Shown piece by piece: positions 8,693 to 17,296 of a stretch of DNA of 60,269 nt. The stretch covers positions 1 to 60,269 of the forward strand of contig NZ_JAGQBU010000017.1 in assembly GCF_024345795.1 (NCBI RefSeq), read 5' to 3'. The translations under genes were made by a program, and so were the position numbers. The notes below the pieces were generated by a model. The model was not told the origin of the DNA. It did no database searches and worked only from the letters and a program-made list of their open reading frames with translations. This stretch comes from Synechococcus sp. J7-Johnson (GTDB taxonomy: Bacteria > Cyanobacteriota > Cyanobacteriia > PCC-6307 > Cyanobiaceae). Every line of letters begins with the position of its first letter. Position 1 is the first letter of the stretch.

Positions 8693-11113
8693 TCATTTCG
8701 GCCAGATCACGCTGCAGCCCTGGCCGCCATCGCCACGCTCGGCATCGCTGACCCGCTCCACCCAGGGCACGGTGGCCAGCCACTGGCGCAGGCCGCGTTT
8801 GAGCTTGCCCGTACCGATGCCATGGATCACCCAGAGCGGGCCATTGGCGTTACGCAGTTGCTCCTCCACAGCGGCTTCCGCCTCATGCACCCGCATACCG
8901 CGCACATCGACGGTGTTGCGTTCGCCGCGCACCTGGGGGCCTGAGCCGCCCAGGTGGCGCCCGCTGGCGCGCACCTCGATCACCGGCTGAGCCGGCTCTG
9001 GCGGAGCGGGCTTCTCCCCCTGCAGGCTCTCAATGCCGGAGAGATCCACCTGCAGCCGCAGCACGCCGCAGCGCAAGCTCAGTTCGCGGCCATCGGCGCT
9101 GATCGCCAGCACCTGGGCCGCCTTGCCCAGGGAAAGCAGGCGAATGCGCTCCCCCACCACCGGCCGCCAGCCGCTGGTGGCCCGGCGCTGGGGCTGGGGG
9201 GTGTGCTCCAGCTGGAGCTGCTTGAGCCGCATGCCCGCCTGGCGTGCTCGCTCGCCATCGCCACCGCCCTGGCGCAGGCGCCGGATGATCCGGCGCACCT
9301 CCTGCTGCCCGTCGCGGATCGAGTGTTCCAGTGCCTGACGCCGCTGCTCCTGCAGTTCCACCGACTGCTCCTGCTGCTGCTGCCAGCGCTGCAGCAACTC
9401 CTCATGCAGCAGTTCGGTGCGCGCCAGGAGGGCCGCCGCCTCCTCTGCTGCCTCCTGCTGGCGGCGGCGCTGATCTTCGAGGCCCCGGATCACCTGATTC
9501 AATTCCCCCTCGCCCCGGGGCGCGAGCAGGCTGTTGGCCTCGGCGATCACCGCCGAATCCAGCCCCAGCCGCTTGGCAATCGCCAGGGCGTTGCTGCGGC
9601 CAGGGATGCCCCATTGCAGGTGATACGTGGGGGAGAGGGTGTCGCTGTCAAAGGCCACCGAGGCATTCTCGAAGCGACTGTCGGCGTACTTGAGCGCCTT
9701 GAGTTCACCGAAGTGGGTGGTGGCGATGGTGAGTCGGGCCCGCTCCGCCAGGTGGCGCAGCAGGGCGATCGCCAGGGCTGTGCCTTCGGTGGGATCGGTG
9801 CCGGCACCCACCTCATCCAGCAGCACCAGAGTGGCTCCAGGCGACGACGGGGGGGCGTCCAGCGCTTCGAGGATGCGGGCGATGCGACGGACGTGGCCGC
9901 TGAAGGTGGAGAGGTTCTGCTGCAACGACTGCTCATCACCGATGTCGGCCAGCACCAGGGAGCACCAGGGCAGTTGAGGAGTGCCGGAGCAGGGCAGGAA
10001 CAGCCCGGCCCGCGCCATCAAGGCAGCCAGGCCAACACTCTTGAGGGTCACGGTTTTGCCGCCGGTGTTGGGGCCGGTGATCGCCACCACCCTCAACTCC
10101 GCGCTCACGGACACCGTGACGGGCACCACCGTGGCCTCCCCGCCGCGGTGCTCCTGCCAGAGCAGCAGCGGGTGGCGCAGGTCACGCAGCAGAACCGGCG
10201 CCTGAGGGTCGGCGGAGAGTTCTGGGCACACGGCACCCAGCCACCGGCCGTAGCGGGCTCTGGCAAGGGCGACGTCGAGGGCCAAAAGCACCCGGTGCAG
10301 CTCCTCAAGGGCTGGCACCTCTTCGGCCACCAGGGCACTGAGGCTGGAGAGCACCCGCCATTCCTCCTGGCGCTCCCGTCCTTCCAGCTCCCGGATCTGG
10401 TTGCCGAGAGTGATCACGGCCTTCGGCTCGATGAACACCGTGCTGCCCGAGGCGGAACTGTCATGCACCAGCCCCGGCAACTGGGAGGCAGCTGTCACCT
10501 TCACTGCCAGCACCGGGCGGCCATTGCGCTCGGAGATCACGCTGTCCTGCAGCAGCCCTCCCTGGCGGCGCATCAACTCCTGGAGGCGATCCCGCCGCTG
10601 CTGACGCAGGCCAGAGAGCTGCTGACGCACGCCGGCCAGCTCGGGGCTGGCGCGGTCCGCCACCCGGCCGCCCTCCTCCAGGCAGAAGCGCAGGCGCTGC
10701 TCCAAATCCGGCAGTGTGCGCAGATCGCGCATCAGCAGGCCGCAGACGGGGCGAAGCTCGGGAGCCTCGATCTGTCGGCGCAGGCGTCGGGCCACCGCCT
10801 GGGTGGAGGCCACCGCCAGCAGGTCTTCGCCTCCGGCCGTGCCTCCCTTGGCGCAGTGGCGCAGGGTGCCGCTGAGATCGGCGGCACCCTGGAAGCTGAG
10901 CCCGCCCTCGATCAGGCCATCGAGGTCAAGCAGCTCGCTGGTTTCCGCGAGCAGGCGCAGACTCTCGGCGCGATCATCAGCGAGGGGCAGGGCCCGGCAG
11001 TGGGCAGCGCCGGCGCTGGTGCTCGCGAAGCTGGCCAGGTGCTGCCCCAGCCGCTCCCACTCGAGCAGCTCGAGGGTTTCGGCGGCAATCGCCGTCGTGG
11101 CGGAGGGGCTCAA
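8693..11113 (-). CDS. mutS2: Endonuclease MutS2, 806 aa
   Basis: A MutS-like core with Walker A ITGPNTGGKTVTLKSVGLAA, Walker B LVLLDEVGAGTDPTEG and a long charged coiled coil (ARTELLHEELLQRWQQQQEQ) is followed by a C-terminal Smr nuclease domain. That domain carries VDVRGMRVHEAEAAV and WVIHGIGTGKLKRGL. The mismatch-recognition domain of MutS is absent, which defines MutS2. Family members act in recombination suppression and, in some bacteria, on stalled ribosomes. The start is a TTG at 11113 that overlaps the stop of the upstream VOC gene (TTGA), so the two are translationally coupled. Confidence 0.95.
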   Translation of the reverse strand: MSPSATTAIAAETLELLEWERLGQHLASFASTSAGAAHCRALPLADDRAESLRLLAETSELLDLDGLIEGGLSFQGAADLSGTLRHCAKGGTAGGEDLLAVASTQAVARRLRRQIEAPELRPVCGLLMRDLRTLPDLEQRLRFCLEEGGRVADRASPELAGVRQQLSGLRQQRRDRLQELMRRQGGLLQDSVISERNGRPVLAVKVTAASQLPGLVHDSSASGSTVFIEPKAVITLGNQIRELEGRERQEEWRVLSSLSALVAEEVPALEELHRVLLALDVALARARYGRWLGAVCPELSADPQAPVLLRDLRHPLLLWQEHRGGEATVVPVTVSVSAELRVVAITGPNTGGKTVTLKSVGLAALMARAGLFLPCSGTPQLPWCSLVLADIGDEQSLQQNLSTFSGHVRRIARILEALDAPPSSPGATLVLLDEVGAGTDPTEGTALAIALLRHLAERARLTIATTHFGELKALKYADSRFENASVAFDSDTLSPTYHLQWGIPGRSNALAIAKRLGLDSAVIAEANSLLAPRGEGELNQVIRGLEDQRRRQQEAAEEAAALLARTELLHEELLQRWQQQQEQSVELQEQRRQALEHSIRDGQQEVRRIIRRLRQGGGDGERARQAGMRLKQLQLEHTPQPQRRATSGWRPVVGERIRLLSLGKAAQVLAISADGRELSLRCGVLRLQVDLSGIESLQGEKPAPPEPAQPVIEVRASGRHLGGSGPQVRGERNTVDVRGMRVHEAEAAVEEQLRNANGPLWVIHGIGTGKLKRGLRQWLATVPWVERVSDAERGDGGQGCSVIWPK

Positions 11114-11544
11114 ACCGGCTCCTGCCCTGGCGCGGCCTGCCCTCGCGCCTTGAGCGGCATCACCGGTTGGCCGGTGTTGGAGGCGATGCCGGCGGGTGGC
11201 TCATAAAGCATCTCCAGCCAGTTGCCCTCGGAATCCTGCAGATAAAAGGAGGCGGTGCCGTCGCGATGGTCATGAATGGGCCCGACCCGGTGCCCTGAGG
11301 CCTCCAGCTGGGCATGGACCTGATCCACCCCGGCGCGGTCCTCGAAATGGAACGCGAAGTGGGGTCCGGCCTGGCGGTAGCTGGGGGCGAGCAGGGCGAT
11401 GCCATCGCCGGATTCGGGCGACTGGAGATAGGCCCAGTCGTCGGCATCCCAGGTGACACGCAGACCGAGCGCCTCATAAAAGGCCTTGGCCCGGGCCATG
11501 TCCTGCACCTGCACGGCCACATGGCCCAGTCGCTGTACGGCCAT
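11110..11544 (-). CDS. VOC/glyoxalase-fold protein, 144 aa
   Basis: The chain MAVQRLGHVAVQVQDMARAK with AFYEALGLRVTW is the first beta-alpha-beta module of the vicinal oxygen chelate fold. HFAFHFEDRAG and YLQDSEGNWLEMLY form the second, with the metal-type His and Glu (H in LGHVAV, E in NWLEML). It resembles glyoxalase I-like and bleomycin-resistance-like proteins, and the substrate cannot be deduced. The C-terminus is a low-complexity tail. The ATG at 11544 is preferred over an upstream in-frame start because the fold begins there. It is coupled to mutS2. Confidence 0.8.
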   Translation of the reverse strand: MAVQRLGHVAVQVQDMARAKAFYEALGLRVTWDADDWAYLQSPESGDGIALLAPSYRQAGPHFAFHFEDRAGVDQVHAQLEASGHRVGPIHDHRDGTASFYLQDSEGNWLEMLYEPPAGIASNTGQPVMPLKARGQAAPGQEPV

Positions 11545-11626
11545 GGCCCATCCCTGTCGCTGGCGCCATTCTGATCGGCCGGTGGGCCCGTCGGGGCTGG
11601 TCCGGCGTCTCTGCACGCTGCCGTGC

Positions 11627-12628
11627 TCAGCCTTCCCGCAACCAGCGGGCTGCCTCACAGGCGTGATACGTGAGGATCAGATCGGCCCCGGCCCGTTTGA
11701 AGCAGAGGAGGGTTTCCAGCACCACAGCCCGCTCATCGATCCAGCCCCGCTCGGCGGCCGCCTTGACCATGGAATATTCACCACTGACGTTGTAGGCGGC
11801 GATCGGCAGTTCGGTTTCACCGCGCAGGCGGTGGATGATGTCGAGGTAGGCCAGGCCTGGCTTCACCATCAAGATGTCGGCCCCCTCCTGTTCGTCAAGC
11901 AGGGCTTCGGTAAGCGACTCCCGACCATTGGCCGGATCCATCTGGTAGGTGCTCTTGTCCTTGGGAATGGGCTTGCTGGAGTCGGTGCGCGGGGCGGAAT
12001 CCAGGGCCTCACGGAAGGGGCCGTAATACGCGGAGGCGTACTTGGCGGTGTAACTGATGATCCCCACGTGCTCGAAACCCTCCTCATCGAGGGCTTCGCG
12101 GATGGCGCCGACACGGCCATCCATCATGTCGCTGGGGCCGATCAGATCAGCTCCTGCCCTGGCCTGGGCAACCGCCTGGCGGCAGAGGATCGCGACAGTG
12201 TCGTCGTTGAGCACCACGCCTTCAGAGCTGACGATGCCGTCATGACCGTCGCAGGAGTAAGGGTCAAGGGCCACATCGGTCATGATCGCCATGCCGGGAT
12301 GGTCCTGCTTGAGCCGCCGGATCGCGCGGGGGATCAGGCCACCCTCGTTGAAGCATTCAGCGCCGTCCTCGGTTTTGAGGCCGTCGGCGACCTTGGGAAA
12401 GAGCACCACACAGCGGATGCCGAGATCCCAGGCACGGCCAACCTCCTCCACCAGCCCGTCCAGGCTCCAACGCTGGGCACCGGGCATGGCAGCGATCGGC
12501 TCGTTGCTGGCCCCCTCATGCACGAACAGGGGGTAGATGAAATCGGCGGGGCTGAGCTGGAACTCGCGCACCATGGCCCTGAGGGCTGGCGTGCGGCGCA
12601 GGCGCCGCGGACGGTAGGTGAGTTCCAT
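11627..12628 (-). CDS. hemB: Delta-aminolevulinic acid dehydratase (porphobilinogen synthase), 333 aa
   Basis: HemB condenses two 5-aminolevulinate molecules to porphobilinogen for heme, chlorophyll and bilins. Both Schiff-base lysines are visible, in SYTAKYASAYYGPF and ILMVKPGLAYLD. The metal site region DVALDPYSCDGHDGI lacks the three-cysteine zinc cluster of the Zn enzymes, so this is the Mg-type enzyme of plants and cyanobacteria. The start at 12628 (MELTYRPRRLRRTPALRAMV) matches the family. The frame remains open upstream with no homologous residues. The length is normal. Confidence 0.95.
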   Translation of the reverse strand: MELTYRPRRLRRTPALRAMVREFQLSPADFIYPLFVHEGASNEPIAAMPGAQRWSLDGLVEEVGRAWDLGIRCVVLFPKVADGLKTEDGAECFNEGGLIPRAIRRLKQDHPGMAIMTDVALDPYSCDGHDGIVSSEGVVLNDDTVAILCRQAVAQARAGADLIGPSDMMDGRVGAIREALDEEGFEHVGIISYTAKYASAYYGPFREALDSAPRTDSSKPIPKDKSTYQMDPANGRESLTEALLDEQEGADILMVKPGLAYLDIIHRLRGETELPIAAYNVSGEYSMVKAAAERGWIDERAVVLETLLCFKRAGADLILTYHACEAARWLREG

Positions 12629-12707
12629 GCAACCGGAATGGGTATCTCGATCGTAAAGCCCCACAGGCTCAGAATAACTTGTAAAAACAACGTGAGGCAA
12701 TTTGCCT

Positions 12708-13814
12708 TCAAACAAGCCAGGCAAGAATGGCGACAACAAAGAATCCAGTCAGTGCACTTAGTTGAAATATTTTATCTACACTATTAATTTTCTTCAAGGC
12801 GTCACCTTTCTGATGATCAAGCGATGTCGCATAAACATTGCTGCCCCACAGAAAGAACACAAACAACACAAGCGCAACAATATAGGAATATGCATAGAGA
12901 TAATCGAGGAAGGTAAGATAACTCAGGGATGGCAACTCAGCCTTGTATGATTGCTGGAGGAAGATCAGAGTCAGTAGGGCGGTAGAAGGAATGGCCAGGC
13001 GGATCTCACCGAGTTCCCCATCCAGCAGGGGGGCCAGCAACACAATCAGCATCACGATCAGAAGCGGCAGGATCCAGGTCACGAAACTGGAGAACGGATC
13101 GCCCCTCATCACCACCTGAACACTGAGGCGCGAGTAATCCAGATCACCCTGATCCAGCCCCCAGTTTGTCCCGTAGGAATGGAGCGACGATACAGATCGA
13201 ACTGACTCAATATCATAACCATTGATCGATGCATAACTACCAACCTTGCTGTTGCCTGAATCGGTATCGGGAACAAGCACAACATTCCCCAGTTGGCGCG
13301 CCAATGCGTCAGGAACAACTTCAAGAACCAGTGGCAACACCAAGCGTTCAAAAGGTGACCGCCTGAGATCAACGTCGGGAATGTAAAGACTCGTGGAAAA
13401 ACGAAAGAGTTGATAAAAACGATCTCCAGGCCTGGCCACCGGGGCCGCCGCATCCGGCTGGATCAGGGCCGACGACGAGTTCACCTGATTGGTAATCTCC
13501 ACCAGCTGAAGCGGGGTGATTCCCTTAGCCTCCATCAGGTTCTGCACCTGCCTTGGCCATTCCAGCCAATAGAACCCCTCAGCATTGAAGATCCTCTGCC
13601 GCAAGGACAAGCTGTGAAGGTTCTCGATAAACGTGCCGACCTCGATCCCGATTGCGTTCGAGTCGACAAGTTCCGTCCCAGGATTCACCAACCTGGACTC
13701 TTCGTGAACCAGTCCCGTTGGCAAACCTCGCTCCGGCGGAACAACTGCCTTCAGGGCCACCAAGACTCCTATCACCAGGAGCGCCAACCAAAGCCACCAC
13801 CGTTGCCGACCCAA
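12708..13814 (-). CDS. Pentameric ligand-gated ion channel (Cys-loop receptor superfamily) homologue, 368 aa
   Basis: The chain starts with a hydrophobic N-terminal segment (residues 6-23, signal or anchor). An extracellular domain then carries IEVGTFIENLHSLSL and, at 143-165, YIPDVDLRRSPFERLVLPL. The latter corresponds to the conserved D-x-R-x-x-P-F-x-x-Q Pro-loop of pLGICs. Four helices follow at about 244-264, 271-291, 303-327 and 348-367. The M2-M3 loop ELPSLSYLTFLD matches the LP-x-x-x-Y-x-T-x-x-D pattern of ELIC-type channels. There is no cysteine in the protein, as in other prokaryotic members. The start is a TTG. Base composition is lower in GC than its neighbours, suggesting acquisition. 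The ligand and ion are unknown. Confidence 0.78.
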   Translation of the reverse strand: MGRQRWWLWLALLVIGVLVALKAVVPPERGLPTGLVHEESRLVNPGTELVDSNAIGIEVGTFIENLHSLSLRQRIFNAEGFYWLEWPRQVQNLMEAKGITPLQLVEITNQVNSSSALIQPDAAAPVARPGDRFYQLFRFSTSLYIPDVDLRRSPFERLVLPLVLEVVPDALARQLGNVVLVPDTDSGNSKVGSYASINGYDIESVRSVSSLHSYGTNWGLDQGDLDYSRLSVQVVMRGDPFSSFVTWILPLLIVMLIVLLAPLLDGELGEIRLAIPSTALLTLIFLQQSYKAELPSLSYLTFLDYLYAYSYIVALVLFVFFLWGSNVYATSLDHQKGDALKKINSVDKIFQLSALTGFFVVAILAWLV

Positions 13815-13875
13815 GCTCAGAACAATCTCTCTAGGGAGAAGTCTGCTGGATCAACCGATGGTCCGTCGCGTGGCT

Positions 13876-14865
13876 TCAGAGCCTGGCGGCCTTCATCCAG
13901 TCACGGCGGGGATCAAGGCTGCGGGCCTCACGCAGCTTCTCCAGCAGCTGCCGCTCTGTGTCGCTGAAGCACTCCGGCAGCTTGAGGGTGAGGCTGAGCA
14001 GGAGATCACCCCGCCCATCCTTGATTGGCCAGCCCTTGCCTTTGAGTCGCAGGCTGCGACCCAGGGCCACACCGGGGGGTACCTGCACGGTGGCTTCCCC
14101 ATCGGGGGTGGCCACCCTCACCTCCCCGCCAAGAGCCAGCTCATCGAGGCTGAGAGGCAGATCGGCGCGTAGCTGATCGCCATCCAGGCGCCAGATCGGG
14201 TGGTCCTGGAGCTGAAGATTGAGGTAGAGATCGCCGCGGCGGCCGGTGCCGGGCTGCAGGTTGCCCTTGCCCTTGAGCCGCAGGCGGCTGCCGCTCCGCA
14301 CCCCGGCCGGAACACGCACCTGCACCCGCTCCTCGTTGACGGCCAAGGTGCGCTCACAGCCACGGAAGGCTTCAGCGAAGCTGAGGCTGATGGTGGCTTC
14401 CGCATCCAGATTGAGGACGCCACTTCGGCCTGTCGCTGGCCCGCCGAAACCGCTGGCGAAGCCTCCGGGAAAACCGCCCGAGAACCCGAACCCACCGGGG
14501 CCTGCCCCGAAACCGGAACTTCCCTGGGCCCCGCCGAAGCGGCCGAGCAGGTCGTTTATGAATTCGTCGAAGTTGCCGTAGCGGCCGAAATCCACATCGA
14601 AGCCCGGGGCTGCGCCGGCACCTGCACCGGCCTGGCTCCAGTACTGGCCGAACTGCTCGTAGCGCCGACGCTTGTCGGGGTCGGAGAGCACCTCATAGGC
14701 CTCACTGATCTCCTTGAACTTGGCCTCGGCCGTGGCATCACCTGGGTTCACATCCGGGTGGTACTGACGGGCCAGCTTGCGAAACGAGCGCTTGACGGCA
14801 TCGGCATCAGCACTGCGCTCGACGCCCAGCACCTTGAAGTAGTCGCGGTAGCCGTTGGCATTCAT
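13876..14865 (-). CDS. DnaJ/CbpA-type J-domain co-chaperone, 329 aa
   Basis: An N-terminal J domain ([20 protein letters not shown]) with the HPD motif in [12 protein letters not shown] stimulates Hsp70 ATPase. It is followed by a Gly/Phe-rich region (about residues 90-150). The two beta-sandwich DnaJ C-terminal substrate-binding domains come next ([19 protein letters not shown] and [19 protein letters not shown]). The cysteine-rich zinc finger is absent, so it is a type II (CbpA-like) DnaJ. The start at 14865 ([10 protein letters not shown]) is set by the J domain. It is divergent from the thioredoxin-like gene. Confidence 0.92.
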   Translation of the reverse strand: MNANGYRDYFKVLGVERSADADAVKRSFRKLARQYHPDVNPGDATAEAKFKEISEAYEVLSDPDKRRRYEQFGQYWSQAGAGAGAAPGFDVDFGRYGNFDEFINDLLGRFGGAQGSSGFGAGPGGFGFSGGFPGGFASGFGGPATGRSGVLNLDAEATISLSFAEAFRGCERTLAVNEERVQVRVPAGVRSGSRLRLKGKGNLQPGTGRRGDLYLNLQLQDHPIWRLDGDQLRADLPLSLDELALGGEVRVATPDGEATVQVPPGVALGRSLRLKGKGWPIKDGRGDLLLSLTLKLPECFSDTERQLLEKLREARSLDPRRDWMKAARL

Positions 14866-14999
14866 CGAGGCAAGCCCATCGGTACGCGATTCGTCGCATG
14901 AGCTCCAGTGTCCCAGCCAAAGGTTCGAACAGGTGGCCCCCAAAAGGGCGGAAGCCCGAACGCAGCCCTAATCTCGGAGTATCTGAGACTGGGATTTTC

Positions 15000-15482
15000 A
15001 TGCCTGATGCCACCCTGGGATCCCGCCAGCCGATTCGGCTGCTCCCCCTGGTGCTGATAAGCCTGAGTCTGGCGTTGGTGGGCGCCGTCGGCAGCAGCCG
15101 CAACCTGGCTCTCGCCCGTGGTGGCAGTCCATCGGGCAGCAGCAGCGGCAGCCTGGGCGAAGCCGTGAGCCCCTCCACGACGGAGCAGAAGGCGCTGGTG
15201 GAGCACCTGCGCACCCGCGGAGCGATCTTTTATGGCGCCTGGTGGTGTCCCGCCTGCTTTCACCAAAAGAATCAGTTCGGCACTGAAGCGGGTCGGCGCT
15301 TGCCCTACGTGGAATGCGACAAAGACCAGGCCGGGCGAGAACGCTGCCAGTCGGCCAAGATCCGTGCCTTTCCCACCTGGGATCTCGATGGCGAGCGCCG
15401 TGAAGGCACGTTGACCATCGAGGAACTGGCTGTCTGGAGTGGCTTCAAGACCAAGGCCGGGGGCAGCTCCAGCAGCCGCTGA
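15000..15482 (+). CDS. Exported thioredoxin-like protein with a C-P-A-C centre, 160 aa
   Basis: A signal or anchor helix (RLLPLVLISLSLALVGAVGS) is followed by a Ser/Gly-rich linker. A compact domain then contains FYGAWWCPACFHQKNQFG, with the redox motif C-P-A-C, and a later cis-proline position in IRAFPTWDLDG. This is like the thioredoxin domain fused to VKOR in cyanobacteria and suggests a role in periplasmic or thylakoid-lumen disulfide formation. Two further cysteines (VECDKDQAGRERCQ) could form a structural disulfide. No VKOR domain is present in this chain or next to it. Confidence 0.8.
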   Translation: MPDATLGSRQPIRLLPLVLISLSLALVGAVGSSRNLALARGGSPSGSSSGSLGEAVSPSTTEQKALVEHLRTRGAIFYGAWWCPACFHQKNQFGTEAGRRLPYVECDKDQAGRERCQSAKIRAFPTWDLDGERREGTLTIEELAVWSGFKTKAGGSSSSR

Positions 15483-15487
15483 AACGA

Positions 15488-15922
15488 TCAGCTGAAGCCG
15501 TAGGGAGCGGTGGTGTCGCGCAGCCGCTGGGCCAGCTCCTTGATGACGGCCTGAACAATCTCGGGGTGATCGGCCATCAGGGCCTGCAAGGTGGCCTGCT
15601 CGATGCGATAAAGCGTTGTGGGATCGATCGCGCTCACGGAAGCCGAGCGAGGTTCCGGATCGAGGGCGGCAAGCTCTCCCACGATTTCGCCATCCTCGAG
15701 TTCGACCACGGTCTGCTCACCGATGTGGATGCGCACTTTGCCGGCCGCGATCACATACATGGAGGTGCCGAGATCCCCCTTGGCAAAAAGCTGCTCACCG
15801 GCAGCGAGATGCACTTCCTCCAGCGCTTCAGCCAGCTGAAGCAGCACTTCAGCCGGCGTGGCCGCGAAGATACCGACGGTTTGAAGCCTCAGCAGCTTTT
15901 CTTGCGTGGCCGCGCTGGTCAT
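15488..15922 (-). CDS. Cyclic-nucleotide-binding domain protein, 144 aa
   Basis: A single cNMP-binding beta-barrel domain is present. AGEQLFAKGDLGTSMYVIAAG is the entry, and GEIVGELAALDPEPRSASVSA corresponds to the phosphate-binding cassette, in which the glutamate and the arginine that contact cyclic AMP are kept. There is no helix-turn-helix or other output domain, so it probably acts through protein partners, unlike CRP. The start at 15922 is the first methionine near the domain. Its stop faces the thioredoxin-like gene only 5 nt away (convergent). Confidence 0.8.
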   Translation of the reverse strand: MTSAATQEKLLRLQTVGIFAATPAEVLLQLAEALEEVHLAAGEQLFAKGDLGTSMYVIAAGKVRIHIGEQTVVELEDGEIVGELAALDPEPRSASVSAIDPTTLYRIEQATLQALMADHPEIVQAVIKELAQRLRDTTAPYGFS

Positions 15923-16044
15923 GGGGTTGGGGGAATGGCGGCCTAAAGCCTGGGCAGACCGTTGAGTGAGGAAGCGATGGCGCTGTCCTGCCGCCAAGTA
16001 TGTCGTCAAAGTGGGGGCTATTCCAGCTGGTGCGCGGCTGCGGC

Positions 16045-16221
16045 TCAGCCGGATTCAGCGAGGGCATGGCGGATGGTGATCAATAACCGCTCAAAACCAT
16101 CGCTGTCTTCCAGTCCCTTCCAGAACCACTGGGTTTCGGGATTGCACTGCTCCACCTGCTTCCTCAGATCCTCCGGCAGGGCGGACCAATCGGGAAGGAG
16201 GGGAAGCTCAGGACGGCTCAT
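16045..16221 (-). CDS. Small acidic protein of unknown function, 58 aa
   Basis: An intact frame from ATG at 16221 encodes MSRPELPLLPDWSALPEDLR and ends HALAESG. It has several tryptophans, no signal peptide and no membrane helix. It lies 14 nt downstream of the 68-aa secreted-protein gene on the same strand, so it may be the last gene of the DUF2092 operon. No strong ribosome binding site is visible. The family is not recognised, although the W-F-W-K-G-L-E-D segment looks like a small conserved domain. Confidence 0.5.
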   Translation of the reverse strand: MSRPELPLLPDWSALPEDLRKQVEQCNPETQWFWKGLEDSDGFERLLITIRHALAESG

Positions 16222-16235
16222 AGCGGGCCGTTGGT

Positions 16236-16442
16236 TCAGCAGTCGTAGACACCAACGGCGCAGCGACGCACGGTGCGCCGGGCCACTCCAGCCACGCTGA
16301 CGGGCGTGAGAGGACGGCCGACGCGGGCCTGCGCCGACGGCGCCAAGGCATTCAGGAGTTGACCTGGGAGCGCCTGCAGCGAGCCTGAGCCAGCCAGGGC
16401 AAGGGCAGCAAGCAGAGCAGCAGTTTTGCGGGTGGTCGTCAT
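16236..16442 (-). CDS. Small secreted protein with a C-terminal Cys pair, 68 aa
   Basis: The N-terminus (MTTTRKTAALLAALALAGSG) is a Sec signal peptide. The mature part is about 40 residues, basic, ending RRTVRRCAVGVYDC, with two cysteines eight residues apart that could form a disulfide in the periplasm. The ATG at 16442 overlaps the stop of the DUF2092 gene by 4 nt (ATGA), so it is translated with it. The function is unknown. Confidence 0.7.
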   Translation of the reverse strand: MTTTRKTAALLAALALAGSGSLQALPGQLLNALAPSAQARVGRPLTPVSVAGVARRTVRRCAVGVYDC

Positions 16443-17269
16443 GGAGTTCCTCCTTGAGTGAAGTGACTGGGCAGTTCGACCATGGACTTGATCGTCTTCA
16501 ACTCATCCTTGCTGATGGCCCTGGCCCCCTGGGGTGGCACAAAGGTGAAGCTTTGGCCGATAGCCGCCGATCCCGTCTGAAAGTTGCTGATCTGAACCCT
16601 GTACTGAGGTGAGCCAGGCACCGTCGTGGAGGTGATCATGTAGCGGCAGGGATAGGGGCGCTGTCCCTGGGCAATCCAGATCTGGAAATCGACATCCTTT
16701 TTGCGGAACGCAAGGTGATCACACTCCACACCACCGACCACGCCGCTGCCTAGATCCTTGACATCCGTGACGCCCTCAGTGAGTTCGGCGTAGGCCTTAG
16801 GCAGCAGCAAATCAGCTGCGGGGAGAGGTCTGCGGTACTTGTCCTTGAGCTCATCCACCAGGGTTTCGATCGTGCCCTTGAAAGGAACCTGCATGTAGAC
16901 GTTGGCCCTTTTGCCAAGCAGGGTGAAGGTCGAGCCATCGAAGACCGTTTCGATGTCGGCGAAACCGGTGGAACGGGTGGAACGGATGCGACCGGGGCGA
17001 GCCAGCGACACCGTTCCAGAGCTGGCCAACGTGAGTCGTTGCTGTTGCGTGGTAACGACATCAAAATCGGCGTCGTAACGGAATGACATGGTCTGCTGAG
17101 CTGCCATGTAGGTGGTCATCCCCTTGAGCAACGCCAGGGCTTCAGCCTCTGCCGCACTCGCCCCGGGGAGGCCAACCGCCCCTGCAGCAATAGCAAGCAG
17201 ACCTGCACAAGCCCCAGCACGGAGGCCACGGCCAGGCTGCTTGAACATGCTCAAAAATCTTGTTGACAT
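16439..17269 (-). CDS. DUF2092 exported protein, about 276 aa
   Basis: After a signal peptide (LRAGACAGLLAIAAGAVGLPGASA) the mature chain carries LLKGMTTYMAAQQTMSFRYD, IRSTRSTGFADIETVFDGST and GGVECDHLAFRKKDVDFQIW. The pattern is typical of DUF2092 proteins, periplasmic LolA-like folds that may bind lipid. The start at 17269 (MSTRFLSMFKQPG) leaves a normal n-region. ATG codons at 17296 and 17248 are alternatives. It heads an operon with the 68-aa and 58-aa genes. The upstream region is the AT-richer gap 17300-17900. Confidence 0.8.
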   Translation of the reverse strand: MSTRFLSMFKQPGRGLRAGACAGLLAIAAGAVGLPGASAAEAEALALLKGMTTYMAAQQTMSFRYDADFDVVTTQQQRLTLASSGTVSLARPGRIRSTRSTGFADIETVFDGSTFTLLGKRANVYMQVPFKGTIETLVDELKDKYRRPLPAADLLLPKAYAELTEGVTDVKDLGSGVVGGVECDHLAFRKKDVDFQIWIAQGQRPYPCRYMITSTTVPGSPQYRVQISNFQTGSAAIGQSFTFVPPQGARAISKDELKTIKSMVELPSHFTQGGTP

Positions 17270-17296
17270 TCTTCTCGATTGACTCGTTGAGGGCAT

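Noticed and set aside
8954-11206. 750-codon open frame on the plus strand
   Set aside because: It is the antisense of mutS2. High GC leaves long open shadows, and its translation is His/Gln/Gly-rich without any motif.
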